From Cryptomeria japonica (taxonomy: Eukaryota; Streptophyta; Pinopsida; Cupressales; Cupressaceae): a stretch of DNA of 64,000 bases. Location of the stretch: NCBI RefSeq assembly GCF_030272615.1, contig NC_081405.1, positions 311,937,235 through 312,001,234 on the forward strand. The letters run 5' to 3'. Under the pieces are notes generated by a model. That model saw nothing but the letters and a program-made list of their open reading frames with translations. It was not told the origin of the DNA and made no database searches. Made by a program: the position numbers and the translations under genes. Shown here in pieces: positions 32,170 to 43,124 of this stretch (positions within the stretch are counted from its first letter, which is position 1; each line of letters opens with the position of its first letter).

Positions 32170-33727
32170 CTGATATAGATGAGGTGATGCAGTTGAAGAT
32201 TGATGACGACATCAGTAAAGGATAGATGTTTATTTATGATGAAGAGATGGATATTTTGTGAATATATGACCTGATTAGTTATTTATGTTGTAAGACAAGG
32301 TTTATCGACAATGAATTGAAGTCTATGAAATAGGACTTTAACCATTAAAGAAGAGTTATTTTGGTTGAATCAGACAATTGACAATGTTTGGTGATTTGTA
32401 GTTTGATATATGAACTTGTATCATGGAAATGAGTATCTGACCAGAACCAGAACTTGTGATGATTACCCGAAGGCATGTTTCAAATTTCTGATGAAGTTTT
32501 GCTAAGGTTTTAGTAGGGTTTAAGACTAGTGAAGATTTCATCAAACCGGTAATTATTTTTTTTTATGACAGTGATCAACGACGAGTCTACATAAAGTTGG
32601 TAACAAGACACAACCCGCGTGAATGATTTAATTATTGTTTTGGCTTGATTCAAGGAAGAATTTCTTGGGAATCAATGAAACACTTAGTGGAGTGTTTTAA
32701 GGTTTTGACTTTGGTACAGATCAGATTTTCATGATGGGTTATGATCAACCAATGATTGATATTGCATTTTAATTAGTTGTAATGATCTGTATATCAATCT
32801 AAGATCATCTCTTATGATTTGTATTGTAATTTCAAGATGTAATTAGAGTTTAGTGGCCGACCTAGTTGAGATGGCTATTTGGGATGACACAATTGATGTT
32901 TATGATGTTGACGGTCTTAGAGAAGGTGTTAATCCATCCAAGTGAAGTATAAGATATGTCTGAACATTCCAGATTATTCTACATAACTAGATCTGATCAA
33001 GCAAGCAGAGAAGTGCAAGTAACAAATCACTTATTAAATGTTATTCCCTAACAGTTGTAGGAGGTTAAATCCCTTAACCAGGTAGGTACTAACAGGCCTT
33101 AAACATTTAAGTTCCCTAGCTCGGAAGCTCTCAAAAGGGTATTAAATCCTCTCATGAGGTTGATAATAATATATCATCAATCTCCTAACCAGGTTGCTAG
33201 GAAAATCCCTTAATCGGGTGACTCCTAAGAGGGTCTGCTCCTAACAGGGCATACTTTAAAAGAGTACAAATATTTGTGGGTGCCAACTCCCATTGTGGTT
33301 TTTCCCTATTTGGGTTTCCATGTCAAAAACTTATAGTGTTCATTTGTGGAATGTTTTGATGTCATGTTCTTGTTTATGTTTCATTTCATGCATTATTTCA
33401 GAGACACTGGTTATGAAGGTTTATCAGAGGTTTATCAAAGGTTATTGGTATTGATAAGAGTTGATAGAGAAAAGTTTTTGATCTAATAAGATAAGTTGTT
33501 AAATGATCAAATCTATATGATTTCCTAAGTGGTGAAAAAAATTGATTGATGTGGAAAATGATTTGATTAATGTATTAAGCAAATTTGATAAAGAGGTTGT
33601 TAGACCTGATTAAATAAGTTAATATATTTGTTAAATGGTTTCAGATCTGATATAAGTTTATTTTTGGGTTTAAATTTTATTGATTCACCCCCTTCTCATT
33701 ATTAACCAGATCCTCATAAGATTAACA
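32170..33727 (+). mobile_element. Copia LTR, 5' end truncated
   Basis: Matches the reverse complement of 43125-44793 along its length: GGTTTTAGTAGGGTTTAAG, CAACGAGTCTAC or CGACGAGTCTAC, TGGTTTTTCCCTATTTGGG and CCAGAT..ATTAACA. It ends TTAACA at 33727, two bases before a primer-binding site. It lacks the TGTTGGCG start present in the other copy, so about 30-100 bp are missing at the left. Confidence 0.8.
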
Positions 33728-33729
33728 AT

Positions 33730-33741
33730 TGGTATCAGAGC
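33730..33741 (+). promoter_or_regulatory. Copia primer-binding site
   Basis: TGGTATCAGAGC, the exact plant copia site complementary to the initiator tRNA-Met 3' end, two bases after the LTR end. Confidence 0.9.
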
Positions 33742-33801
33742 CTTGGTCTTGTATGTGTAGAAATCCTAACTACTTAAGGGAAAGATTCTAAGGAAGTCAA
33801 G

Positions 33802-34995
33802 ATGATGAAGAAATAGGGTCCTAAGTTCAACAAGGATAACTACAAGATCTAGAAAGACAAAATGAAGATCTACATCAAAGGTCTTGGTGCACAATATTGG
33901 AAGCAAGTTGAAATAACATATGTTGCTGCTACTACTACTCCCTTGACACCAAATGAACTCAGAGAGTAGCAAGATAACATGAAATCCCTAGAAGCTATTG
34001 TAAGTACTTTACCTGATTCAGAATATATTGATGTTCAAGGATTGGAAACTGTAGGTGAGGTTTGGGAAAATTTAGAGATAATCTATGGAGGAGATGAGCA
34101 TGTTCAAAGAGCCAAAGAGGAAATCTTGAGAGGAAAGTTCAATGACATGAGAATGCTTGAAGGAGAAAATATTGCACTGTAAGGTCAGAGAATCAAAGAA
34201 GTTGTTAGTGGCATAAAGAGTGTTGGAGGTAAAATAAAAGATGATGCTATAGTAAGTAGAATGCTTAGAAATCTTCAACCTCAGTATGCTATAAGAGTAT
34301 CTGCAATCCAAGAACTTAGATCTATTTCAAAGGATAAGGTAATTGTTGATTCATTCATTGGTAAGCTTACAACTTTTGAGTTAAATAGTTTTGACAATAG
34401 TGTGACAAAATCTACTAAATTTGCCTTTAAAGATTCTGTTACAGGTTCATTTGCTAGAAAACAAAAAGATATATGTCAAAATCATGAGTGTAGGTCAAGT
34501 CATGGAAGTAACCAGGGAAATGAAGGAAATGAAGATCAAGTGATATAACTTGAGGCAGTGTTAGCAAAGAGATTTCTAAGAGACACTGGTAAGTATAAAG
34601 GAAAGCTACCTTTGAAGTGTTTCTCTTGTAGTAAAATTGGTCATATTACTGCTAACTTCCCTAAAACTGATAAGAAAGAAAAGTTTAGAAGATTCAAAGG
34701 AAAGGGCAACAAACATTGTTATGTTGCAGCAAATGAAGGTGTGACTGATGAAGAGTCTAAAGATGAATATTACAATGAATAAATTGTGTTTGTAGCCATG
34801 AAGGAAGAACTGCCAGATGAAAAGGCACTAGTATCTCATATGGAGAATAGTGATGAATGAAATGTAGACAGGGGCTTCTCACACCACATGACCAAAGATA
34901 AAAGTAAGTTCATAACCCTTAAAGAATTTAATGAAGGTGTTGTTAGATTTTGAAATAACTATCCTTGCATGGTGAAAGGTAAATGTTCAATCTCT
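33802..34995 (+). pseudogene. Copia gag and start of protease, truncated
   Basis: A single frame from ATG 33802. It has N-terminal GPKFNKDNYKI, a stop (TAG for Trp), WKQVEITYV, the gag core YIDVQGLETVGEVWENLEII and VSAIQELRSISKDKV, and a zinc knuckle CFSCSKIGHITANF whose last Cys is Phe. A protease start FSHHMTKDKSKF follows with the DSG motif damaged. About eight stops occur, several of them TAG where relatives have CAG or TGG. It ends abruptly near 34995, where AT-rich sequence takes over. No integrase or RT follows. It belongs to the same family as 43050-42021 and 61831-62735. Confidence 0.85.
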
Positions 34996-35161
34996 CTATC
35001 AACAACATAATCATAATATGTTTTAATATTTAACTGATTTGCTTTATTAAAACATTCAGATTGATTTTAATATTTAATAAGATTTGTTTTATTAAAAATT
35101 ATTAATTATTTATTATTTATATATTAATAAAACTATTAATTGTTTGATTGAGTGATTTTTT

Positions 35162-35313
35162 TAATTAAGAGAACAAAAAATAAAAGATACAAAGGATTGG
35201 TCAGCAGATTCCTCCTTGGGTTGGCAAAATTAGACTAATCCGGGAGGTAGTGAAATCCCTAAAAAAAATCCCCATGCCTCAAAGGATTGTTCTATTTTTT
35301 GTTCTCTTAATTA
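35162..35313. mobile_element. 152-bp element with perfect 21-bp inverted ends
   Basis: 35162-35182 (TAATTAAGAGAACA...) and 35293-35313 are exact reverse complements over 21 bp, with a 110-bp non-coding interior that contains CAAAGGATTG on both sides. Size and structure fit a MITE or fold-back element. No target duplication is visible. The right end abuts a copia pol scrap at 35316. Confidence 0.55.
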
Positions 35314-35315
35314 GA

Positions 35316-35360
35316 ATGAATAGTGTTTAGCCAATAAGTCTAGGCACAATATGTCTAGTC
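35316..35360 (-). pseudogene. Copia pol scrap (IVPRLI junction)
   Basis: About 45 bp whose minus strand reads HIVPRLIG then stop, nearly identical to 38690-38735. It is part of the segment just before the copia RT. Both copies leave the pol reading at the same point and continue into the same non-coding ACTATTCATTCT. Confidence 0.5.
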
Positions 35361-35363
35361 TGC

Positions 35364-35684
35364 TTAAGGTTCTTTTTGAGGAATCTTCACTACGACCATT
35401 ATGGTGTCTCTATTTACATTCAATAATACACCCCCTTCTATAGACCTAATGCACCTATGCTCTGGATCATACCTATTCATACATTCAAGAACCAATTCTA
35501 GGCATCGCACAACCGTGGGAAAAGCAATGGCTTCTATAAGCCCACTATTAACAATTTTCTCCATCATATGGGAACTTGTAGGATTTCTAGCTCTTTCTAA
35601 AAAGTCTTCTAGACTATCTTGAGCTAAAGAAGTATCCCCAAATTCAGGTAAAGAACATATGAGATCAGTCCTAATTTTGGACAT
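35364..35684 (-). CDS. Family X N-terminal ORF, second copy
   Basis: A 106-codon open frame starting MSKIRTDLICSLPEFGD, then DSLEDFLERARNPTSSHMME, KIVNSGLIEAIAFPTVVRCL and CIRSIEGGVLLNVNRDTI, ending KIPQKEP. It is collinear with the start of the pseudogene at 4775-4440 (HPSSTIATKIDKSGVVAAV then CLALI and ILALDGKLLANL). It is open and well preserved, but truncated at its C-terminus by the copia scrap at 35360. No known family is recognised. Presence in two unrelated repeat contexts argues for a mobile origin. Confidence 0.45.
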   Translation of the reverse strand: MSKIRTDLICSLPEFGDTSLAQDSLEDFLERARNPTSSHMMEKIVNSGLIEAIAFPTVVRCLELVLECMNRYDPEHRCIRSIEGGVLLNVNRDTIMVVVKIPQKEP

Positions 35685-35819
35685 ACATGCCTCATGGCGA
35701 TGATTTAAATAGATACAAAACTAAGCAATAAACCCAGCTAAAACAAATGCAGGAAATTCAACTAGTTTTCTTCTGTGGCAAAGAAATAACATGGATGACA
35801 AGAAATTTCAAAACTCATC

Positions 35820-35875
35820 TTATTAAATATTAAAATCAAATCTTATTAAATATTTAATAAAATTAACTATTGAAA
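35820..35875. repeat. Inverted AT repeat matching 35065-35095
   Basis: TATTAAATATTAAAATC and AAATCTTATTAAATATT are the reverse complement of TTTTAATATTTAATAAGATTTG near 35075. The two arms are 750 bp apart and enclose the MITE-like element and the family X ORF. Low sequence complexity lowers the weight. Confidence 0.4.
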
Positions 35876-35897
35876 TCCCTAAAAAATCAAAGGAGTT

Positions 35898-36486
35898 TGC
35901 TGACAAATTTTTTGTTTGAAAATTTGCAAGTTTTCTTGTCAAATTGATTTTGTGACCAAAAATCTCAATTTATCTCCAAAAAATTGCAACTTTATGGAAA
36001 TTTCTATTTAATTTTTGATTAAAAATTAGTTTTGGATTAGGATTAGGATTTTTTTTCTGATTTTTGCAGCAATTTTTTCTATTTTTCCCTAATCCCAATC
36101 GGACATTTTATGTAATCCTAACCCTAACCCTAACCCTAACCCTAATGCTAACCCAATTTTTTTTCAAATAATGTAAAAAATCTCCATGTTTTGGTGTTGC
36201 GATTTATTCCCAAGATTGTTTTGCTGCTACGATTTGAACGAATGAGTTGCTTATATTGTCAAACTATGCTACTTCCTGTACTGAGTTCCTAAGATGATCT
36301 CTCTAGCAACTATGAGCATTGTTGTGAATTTCGTTCATCACATTATTAGAACATAATTGTGTTTTTTGTTAACTGTCTTATCCCATGTTCTTGTTTATGA
36401 CTTCCCAACAAATTATTAGTTTTTTATTGTTTACAATACTACTTTTGTCATGTCTCCACTATTAGATTTTAAAAATTTGATGATAT
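35898..36486 (+). repeat. Direct repeat copy 2 with CCCTAA motif
   Basis: Nearly identical to 30056-30640 (start TGCTGAC, end GATGATAT), with a longer run of CCCTAA hexamers at about 36117-36145. Low divergence relative to the retroelements between the copies suggests a recent duplication. Confidence 0.85.
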
Positions 36487-38689
36487 AAAAATAAATATTT
36501 TGGAGGGAAATGATTTGATTATATAATACTGAAAATTATTATAATTAGTAATTATGGTTGTCTTGAGATGGGCCATTCTGCACACCACAACAGAATTTCT
36601 CACCTATATTATTCACATGTCACACATTTATAGAACTACATAATAATTATGGTGGCTTAATTACCTAACCACTAATGACAATGTTAAATGTAATGTTGGT
36701 CACATGTCTAACATAAATGGTAAACCTATTATTGTCTTCATGTTATATTCTTAACATCCACTAACATGAAACTAATTTTGACCCCCTTAATACAAACCTT
36801 ATAACAAGCATACAAATATTGAATTGGACCACAGTTGTGTACAATTTCTGCACTAAAATCATGTTTTCATTTCTAGGTTTTGAACTTGTACAACCTTCCA
36901 AAGCTCCTTCAAACTGGATTCAAGCTTAAACATTCCCTACTGTTGTCATAACCTCAATGAACTTTAGGGATAGATACTTGAAAACACTTGCAGATTTGAC
37001 CAGACAATGTTCTATGTTGTCAAGGCTCTATTAGTGTGCTATTGCTTCTGCAAGGGAAAAGTTTTGTCGAAGGCACCAAACTTATCTAGACAATAATCCA
37101 TACCCAGCTATCCAACAGCCATTTGAAATTCCTCTATTTGTAGTGTATCTAAGGGAATCAAGGCCCTTTAACCCTCTCTTCCCCATATTGCCATCTTTTC
37201 TACTTTTTTTAGGAGAAAGAGTAATGAAAATTATAGGTTCCATTCATGTATTATTGTAGAGTCAATACATTTTTTATCATCTTTAACTAAATTTATATTC
37301 TTTTTATATTTCCTATCAACATATTTCATTTTTCTAGAAGTCAATACAATATTTACCTTTTGTATTCACTTTATATACTTATAACAACATGTTACCACAT
37401 GATATTTGGCAAAATATTAAATGTCATTATCCCAAATTTTCTGCAAAATGGAGCTAACAGTCTAACAGCTAGAAAAATGTGAATCTATCAACCTTTTCAG
37501 ATGCACTTTGTAAGTTCTGATTCACTACCTTGAAGTTAAGCCATTCACAGGTCTGTAACTACTACTAATCTAACCTCCAAATTTTAAACTTTGTTAAATA
37601 TCTCTGCAATCTAAGAATAGGCTCCCTTTATTCACACAATTACAATTTTTATATCCATGTCACATGATTTACAATGATACTTGTTTGCAAATTTATTTAG
37701 CTTCAATTAGCTGAAATATGTAACTAGGTTCTGATGTCTTCAAGATCTCTGTGGTGCAACTTGTTCTACTTTATGATTGTCTGGTCAGTATAGGATCAAA
37801 CCCTGTACTTATTTTGACTTCATCTCAAATCTGAATTAATTAACTTGAAACTTCATCTTTCATGGGTGCCTAACATGTCATTTCTTCAAAAAATTCAAAC
37901 ACCACAGCTCTCTAAAATGCTATCTTCTTATAACTAAATGATATTAATAACCATTAGTGATTAAATTATGTCAATGAAACTAAATATTACATCCATTTTC
38001 TATAGAGTACTAATATTAGGTTATGAACTGTAAATAGTAACTATGCAATAAAGTGTAAACAACTGTAAAAAAACCAAGATGGTGTAACCCTTTGGGCCAG
38101 TTTAGGGTTTGTTCTCGCTAGTTAGGAGTTGATACAGATCACCATGTTCCCATGAATGATAGGATATGCTCTCTTCAAAAGGTGGAAAATGAGCACTTCA
38201 TTTATAGATGTTCTGTCTACTATGATGAGCTCTAGGACAGGCATTGATCAATGTCTCCCTTCAACTCTAGGCCTATCTCTCTACCTATCACTCTTCCTCT
38301 AACCCTTCTCTTTATCTCACTCTCTTCTCTTTCCCCCAAGGTCTAGACCGATCTCTACATCTCTCTCTCTTACCTAGACCCCTGCTAGGGGTGTTACCCT
38401 CAACCTCATTTTGGTGTTGCCCCCCAACCCCCATCAAACTATAATTCTAAGCAAGTAATAAGCCAATGATTAATCATAATCATAAATCATATTTTCAATA
38501 TAATAGAAATCTCCAATTTGGCAATTTTATTTGTCAAATTTTATTTAGTACTCAAGAAATCTTAGTATTTAGTATTTTCAATTTTGCTATATTACTAATT
38601 TGCCAAAGTTTCATTTGAAATATAATTCTTATACATCTTTTCATAACTAGTTTTTCAAGTAGGGCTATCTCCTTTGATGCATTAAGAAT
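36487..38689. other. Gene-free stretch
   Basis: No gene or element recognised over 2.2 kb. The only structured part is a pyrimidine-rich tract at about 38270-38400 (CTATCTCTCT, CTTCTCTTTCCCCC), like the larger tracts at 45771 and 57370. Confidence 0.5.
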
Positions 38690-39050
38690 GAATAGTATTT
38701 AGGCAATAAGTCTAGGCACAATATCCCACACATTGTTCTTGAGAATGGATTGATACTCTTTGTCCATAGCATCTTTCCAAACTTGTTGATTTGAGGCTTC
38801 TTCTACACTAGAAGATTCAGATTCAATAAGATTACACATTAATGAAACATAACCAGAGAATCTTTGTGGTCTTTTGCTTTCCCTGTATGTGCCTCTAGGA
38901 GCAGCAAACTGTTTTGCTTCCTGCATAGTGTTTCGTGCCCAAAGAGGTCTCTTTCGAGACACGACAATATCCCTAGGCCCATCAGTGGGATCCAAGGGTT
39001 CAATTGGATCATTGCTTATATCAGGTTCTGTGGACTCCCTCTGAAACCAA
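38690..39050 (-). pseudogene. Copia pol fragment, out of order
   Basis: Minus strand reads DPTDGPRDIVVSRKRPLW, RPQRFSGYVSLM, WKDAMDKEYQSILKNN and VWDIVPRLIA then stop. This is the connector that lies between integrase and RT in copia elements. Here it lies downstream of the RNase H of the neighbouring element, so it is a rearranged piece or comes from another copia copy. It ends at the same IVPRLI junction seen at 35316-35360. Confidence 0.75.
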
Positions 39051-39179
39051 TTGGAAGTATTTTATGGTCAATCATCAACATAAAAATGACCATATTCCTA
39101 AATGAATATTTGATACGTATTATTTATTTAATCAAAAATGGTCTAAAGATAATTAATTAATTAAGAAATTATTTAATTA

Positions 39180-42012
39180 ATCCCCCTTCCCAATTTAAGG
39201 TTTAACATGTCTCATCCATATTGCATGTGTGCAATTCATGGATGCAGCAACATACTCAGCTTCAGCTGTAGATTGAGAAACACAAGTTTGTTTCTTGCTC
39301 GTCCATGCCACTAATCTTCCTCCAAGTAGAAAAAGCTCCACCGGTTGTGCTTTTCCAATCATCAACATTACCTACCCAATTAGCATTAGTAAAGGCATTC
39401 AAAGTAAAATCACCTTTATAGGGATACCATAAACCATAGTCTATTGTGCCTTTCACATACCCAAAAATTCTCTTCACAGCCACCATGTGACTTTCTTTAG
39501 GCTCTTTTTGAAATCTTGTAACTAATCCAACAACATGAGTAATATCCGGTCTTCTATGGACAACACAATGTAGCTTGACAATCATAGATCTGTACTCTTT
39601 TTCACTAACAACATGGGAATCATCTTCTTTTGACAACTTGCAACCAGTCACCATCGGTGTACCTATCGGTTTGCAGTCTTCCATGCCAAAATTCTTCAAC
39701 ACCTCTTTGATATACTTGGTCTAACAAATAAAGATACCACCATCTAGTTCTTGAACCTGTAAGCCAATAAAGAACTTAATTTCACCGATTAGAGACATTT
39801 CAAATTCCTTTTTCATTATATCAACAAAGTCCATACACATATCATCATTGCCACCAAAAATTATATCATCAACAAACACTTCTGCTATCAGCATGTTGTC
39901 TCCATCAGTCTTTAAATAAATATTGTTGTTCACACTAGTACGTTAGAATCCAATCTTGATCAAATGTGCATGTAATCTCTCATACCATGCTCTTGGTGCT
40001 TGCTTGACACCATACAAAGCTTTGTGCAATTTACATACCATGTATTTATCATCGGTCAAGGAAAATCCATTAGGTTGTTCAATGTATACTTTTTCTTCTA
40101 GAATCCCATTTAGAAAGGCTGACTTGACATCTATTTGGTAGACTGTGAATCCTTTATATGCAAAAAATGCCAGTAGCATTCTTACACCTTCCAATCTAGC
40201 AACATGTACAAATGCTTCACCATAGTCCTCACCTTCCTCTTGAGCATACCCTTTGCAGACTAACCTTGCTTTTTTTCTTACAATCCTTCCTTCTTCATCC
40301 AATTTATTCCTAAAGACCCATTTTGTTCCAATTACATTTTTATCATCCAATCTAGGAACAAGTGACCATGTCTAATTTTTCTCAATTTGATCTAATTCTT
40401 CATTCATCTTCTTCACCCAATCATCATCCTTTAGTGCTTCCTTAACTATCTTGGGTTCAATTGTAGATATCAAACATGAATTCTCTATGATTTTTCTCCT
40501 AGTTTGCACACCTGCATTCTTATCACCAATTATCTGTTCTTGTGAATGATCCAGTCTGACATATCTAGGTATTGCCTATGTCAGTTCTACATCTTCTTCA
40601 TCACGTTCTTCATCTTCACTATCATCGCTCACCGATTGAGCACCTAGTTCTGCATTTGCCAGTTATTCATTATTCTTTGCTTCAGGTTCAATGATCACAA
40701 ACTTTTCCTCATTATCATCCTTTTCAGGTTTAGATCTACTTGTACCTTCAGACTTATTAGATAAATCATCAACTTTTACATTAGCACTTTCAATAATTTT
40801 CTTAGTCCTCTTATTGTAACATTTATATGCTTTACTCTTAGAAGAGTAACCAAGAAAAATTCCCTCATCAGATTTTGCATCAAACTTCTCAGTGTAGTTA
40901 TCTCTCTTGATAAAACATTGACTTCCACAGATTTTAAAATAACTAACACAAAGAGTTTTTCCATGCCATAGCTCATAGGGTGTCTTATTGTTACCTCTTT
41001 TTACCAGTACCCAGTTAAGATTGTATACAACAGTTTTGACCACTTCTCTCCAAAACATTTTGGATACATTACTCTGTAATAACATAGTTCTTGCAGCTTC
41101 AACTATTGTTTTGTTCATTCTTTCTTCAATGCCATTCTAATGTGGTGTCCTCGGTGCTGACATTTGTCTCTTTATACCCCATTAATCACAATACTTAAAA
41201 AATTCATCAGATGTGAATTCACCACCTTGGTTTGATCTTAAACAATTCAAGTTCTTACCTGTTTCCTTCTCAAACAAAGCTTTAAATGATTTGAATTTAC
41301 TAAATGCTTCTGATTTCTCTCTTAGAAATGTTACCCACATCATTTTAGAATAGTCATCGGTGAAGATCATGAAATACCTATCACCATAATAACTCTTTGT
41401 TCTCATAGGGCCACAAAGATCAGTATGTACCAAATCTAAAACATTCTCAAAAATACCATTCTTTCTCTTGAAAGAAATAGAGGTCATCTTACCGATTTGA
41501 TGATCTTTGCATATCACACTATTCGGTTTGACAAGTTGTGGTAATCCTCTTACAAAACTTGAATTTCTTATCTTAATCAGATTATTAAAATTAACATGAC
41601 AACATCTTTTATACAATAACCAACTATCATCCATTCTTGCAACAAGATAATTATTAACATTATTGTTCAAATGGAATAAGTTACCTCTAGTTTGCTTCCC
41701 GATAGCAATCAGTTCACCATTACTTCCAATAATTTTGCAGACTCCACTCTTAAATTCAAGCTAATAACCTTTATCATTGAGTTGACCAACACTTAAAAGA
41801 TTATACTTAATACCATCAACCCAAAATACATCATCAACATTACTCTTTCCATTTAGAGAGATAGAACGTTTACCTTTCACCATGCATGGAGAGTTGTTTC
41901 CAAATCTAACAACTCCTCCATCAAATTCATTAAGGGTTATGAACTTGCTTTTGTCTCCGGTCATGTGGTGTGAGCAACCGCTATCTATAATCCACTCATC
42001 ATTATTCTCCAT
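39180..42012 (-). pseudogene. Copia pol: protease, integrase, RT, RNase H
   Basis: Nearly complete Ty1/copia pol, one frame from 42012 to about 39290 interrupted only by stops. Protease: WIIDSGCSHHMTGD (41985 area). Integrase: HTDLCGPM, FTDDYSKMMWV and SNQGGEF (41670-41182), then PYELWHGK and GIFLGYS (41118-40663). RT: GTKWVFRNKLDEEG, YQIDVKSAFLNG and FVDDIIFGGND (40350-39721). RNase H: NANWVGNVDDWKSTTGG, with the first Asp of DADWAG lost, then after a frameshift QSTAEAEYVAAS and CTHAIWMRHV. Integrase before RT is the copia order. Stops at 41761, 41182, 41137 and 40663 among others make it inactive. The last 80-100 residues are missing, and a purine run (GGGAAGGGGGA) ends the element near 39180. 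Confidence 0.9.
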
Positions 42013-42020
42013 ATGAGATA

Positions 42021-43050
42021 CTAGTGCCTTTTTATCAATAGTTCCTCCTTCAAAACTACAAACACAATTTCTTCATTATCATCTTCTTCTTTCAACTCCT
42101 CATCGATCACACCTTCATCTATTGCACCATAACAGTGTTTCTTGCCCTTTCCTTTGAATCTTCTAAATTTTTCTTTCTTACAAGTGTTAGGGCAATTAGA
42201 AGCAATATGACCAATTTTATTACAAGAGAAACACTTCAAAGGTAGCTTTCCTCTATACTTACCATTACCTCTTGGAAATATTTTTGCTAACAATGCCTCA
42301 AGTTCCATCACTTGATCTTCATTGTCTTCATTTCCTTGGTTACTTCAATGACTTGTCATGCACTCATGATTTTGACATATATCTTTTCCTTTTCTAGCAG
42401 ATGAACCGGTAACAAAAGCTTTAAAGGTAGATTTAGTAGATTTTGTCACTTTATTGTCAAAACTATTTAATTCAAAAGTTGTAAGCTTACCAATCAATGA
42501 ATCAACAAATTACCTTATCCTTTGAAATAGATCTGAGTTCTTGGATTGCTGATACTCTAATAGTATACTGAGGTTGAAGAATTTCGAGCATTTTACTTAC
42601 TATTGTATCATCTTCTCTTTTGCCTCTAGCACTCTTAATGCCACCAACAACTTCTTTGATTCTATGACCATACTGTCCAATATTCTCTCCTTCAAACATT
42701 CTCATGTCATCGAACTTCCCTCTCAAACTTTCCTCTTTAGCTCTTTGAACATGCTCATCTCCTCCATAGATTGTGTCTACCTTTTACTAAACCTCACCTG
42801 CAGTTTCCAATCCTTGAACATCATTATATTCTGATTCAGATAAAGTACTTAAAATAGCTTCTAGGGCTTGCATGTTATCTTGTTGCTCTCTAAGTTCATC
42901 CGGTGTCAAGAGAGTAGTGGTAGGAGCAACATATGTCTTTTCAACTTGCTTCCAATATTGTGCACCAAGACCTTTAATGTAGATCTTCATTATGTCCTTC
43001 TAGATCTTGTAGTTATCCTTGTTGAACTTGGGACACTCTTTCTTCATCAT
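42021..43050 (-). pseudogene. Copia gag with zinc knuckle
   Basis: Starts ATG at 43050. In one frame to about 42502: CPKFNKDNYKI, stop (TAG for Trp), GAQYWKQVEKTYV, YNDVQGLETAGEV, KFDDMRMFEGENIGQYG and IQELRSISKDKV. A frameshift follows, then at 42311-42021 the knuckle CFSCNKIGHIASNC, an intact C-x2-C-x4-H-x4-C. The TAG after NYKI is shared with the copy at 33802, so the two copies probably come from a parent that was already defective. Confidence 0.85.
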
Positions 43051-43110
43051 CTTGAATTCCTCATAATATTTTCCTCAAGTGGTTAGGCTTTCTGCACACA
43101 AAGGATTAAA

Positions 43111-43122
43111 GCTCTAATACCA
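43111..43122 (-). promoter_or_regulatory. Copia primer-binding site, one change
   Basis: Minus strand TGGTATTAGAGC, a C-to-T change from TGGTATCAGAGC, two bases from the LTR end. Confidence 0.8.
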
Positions 43123-43124
43123 AT

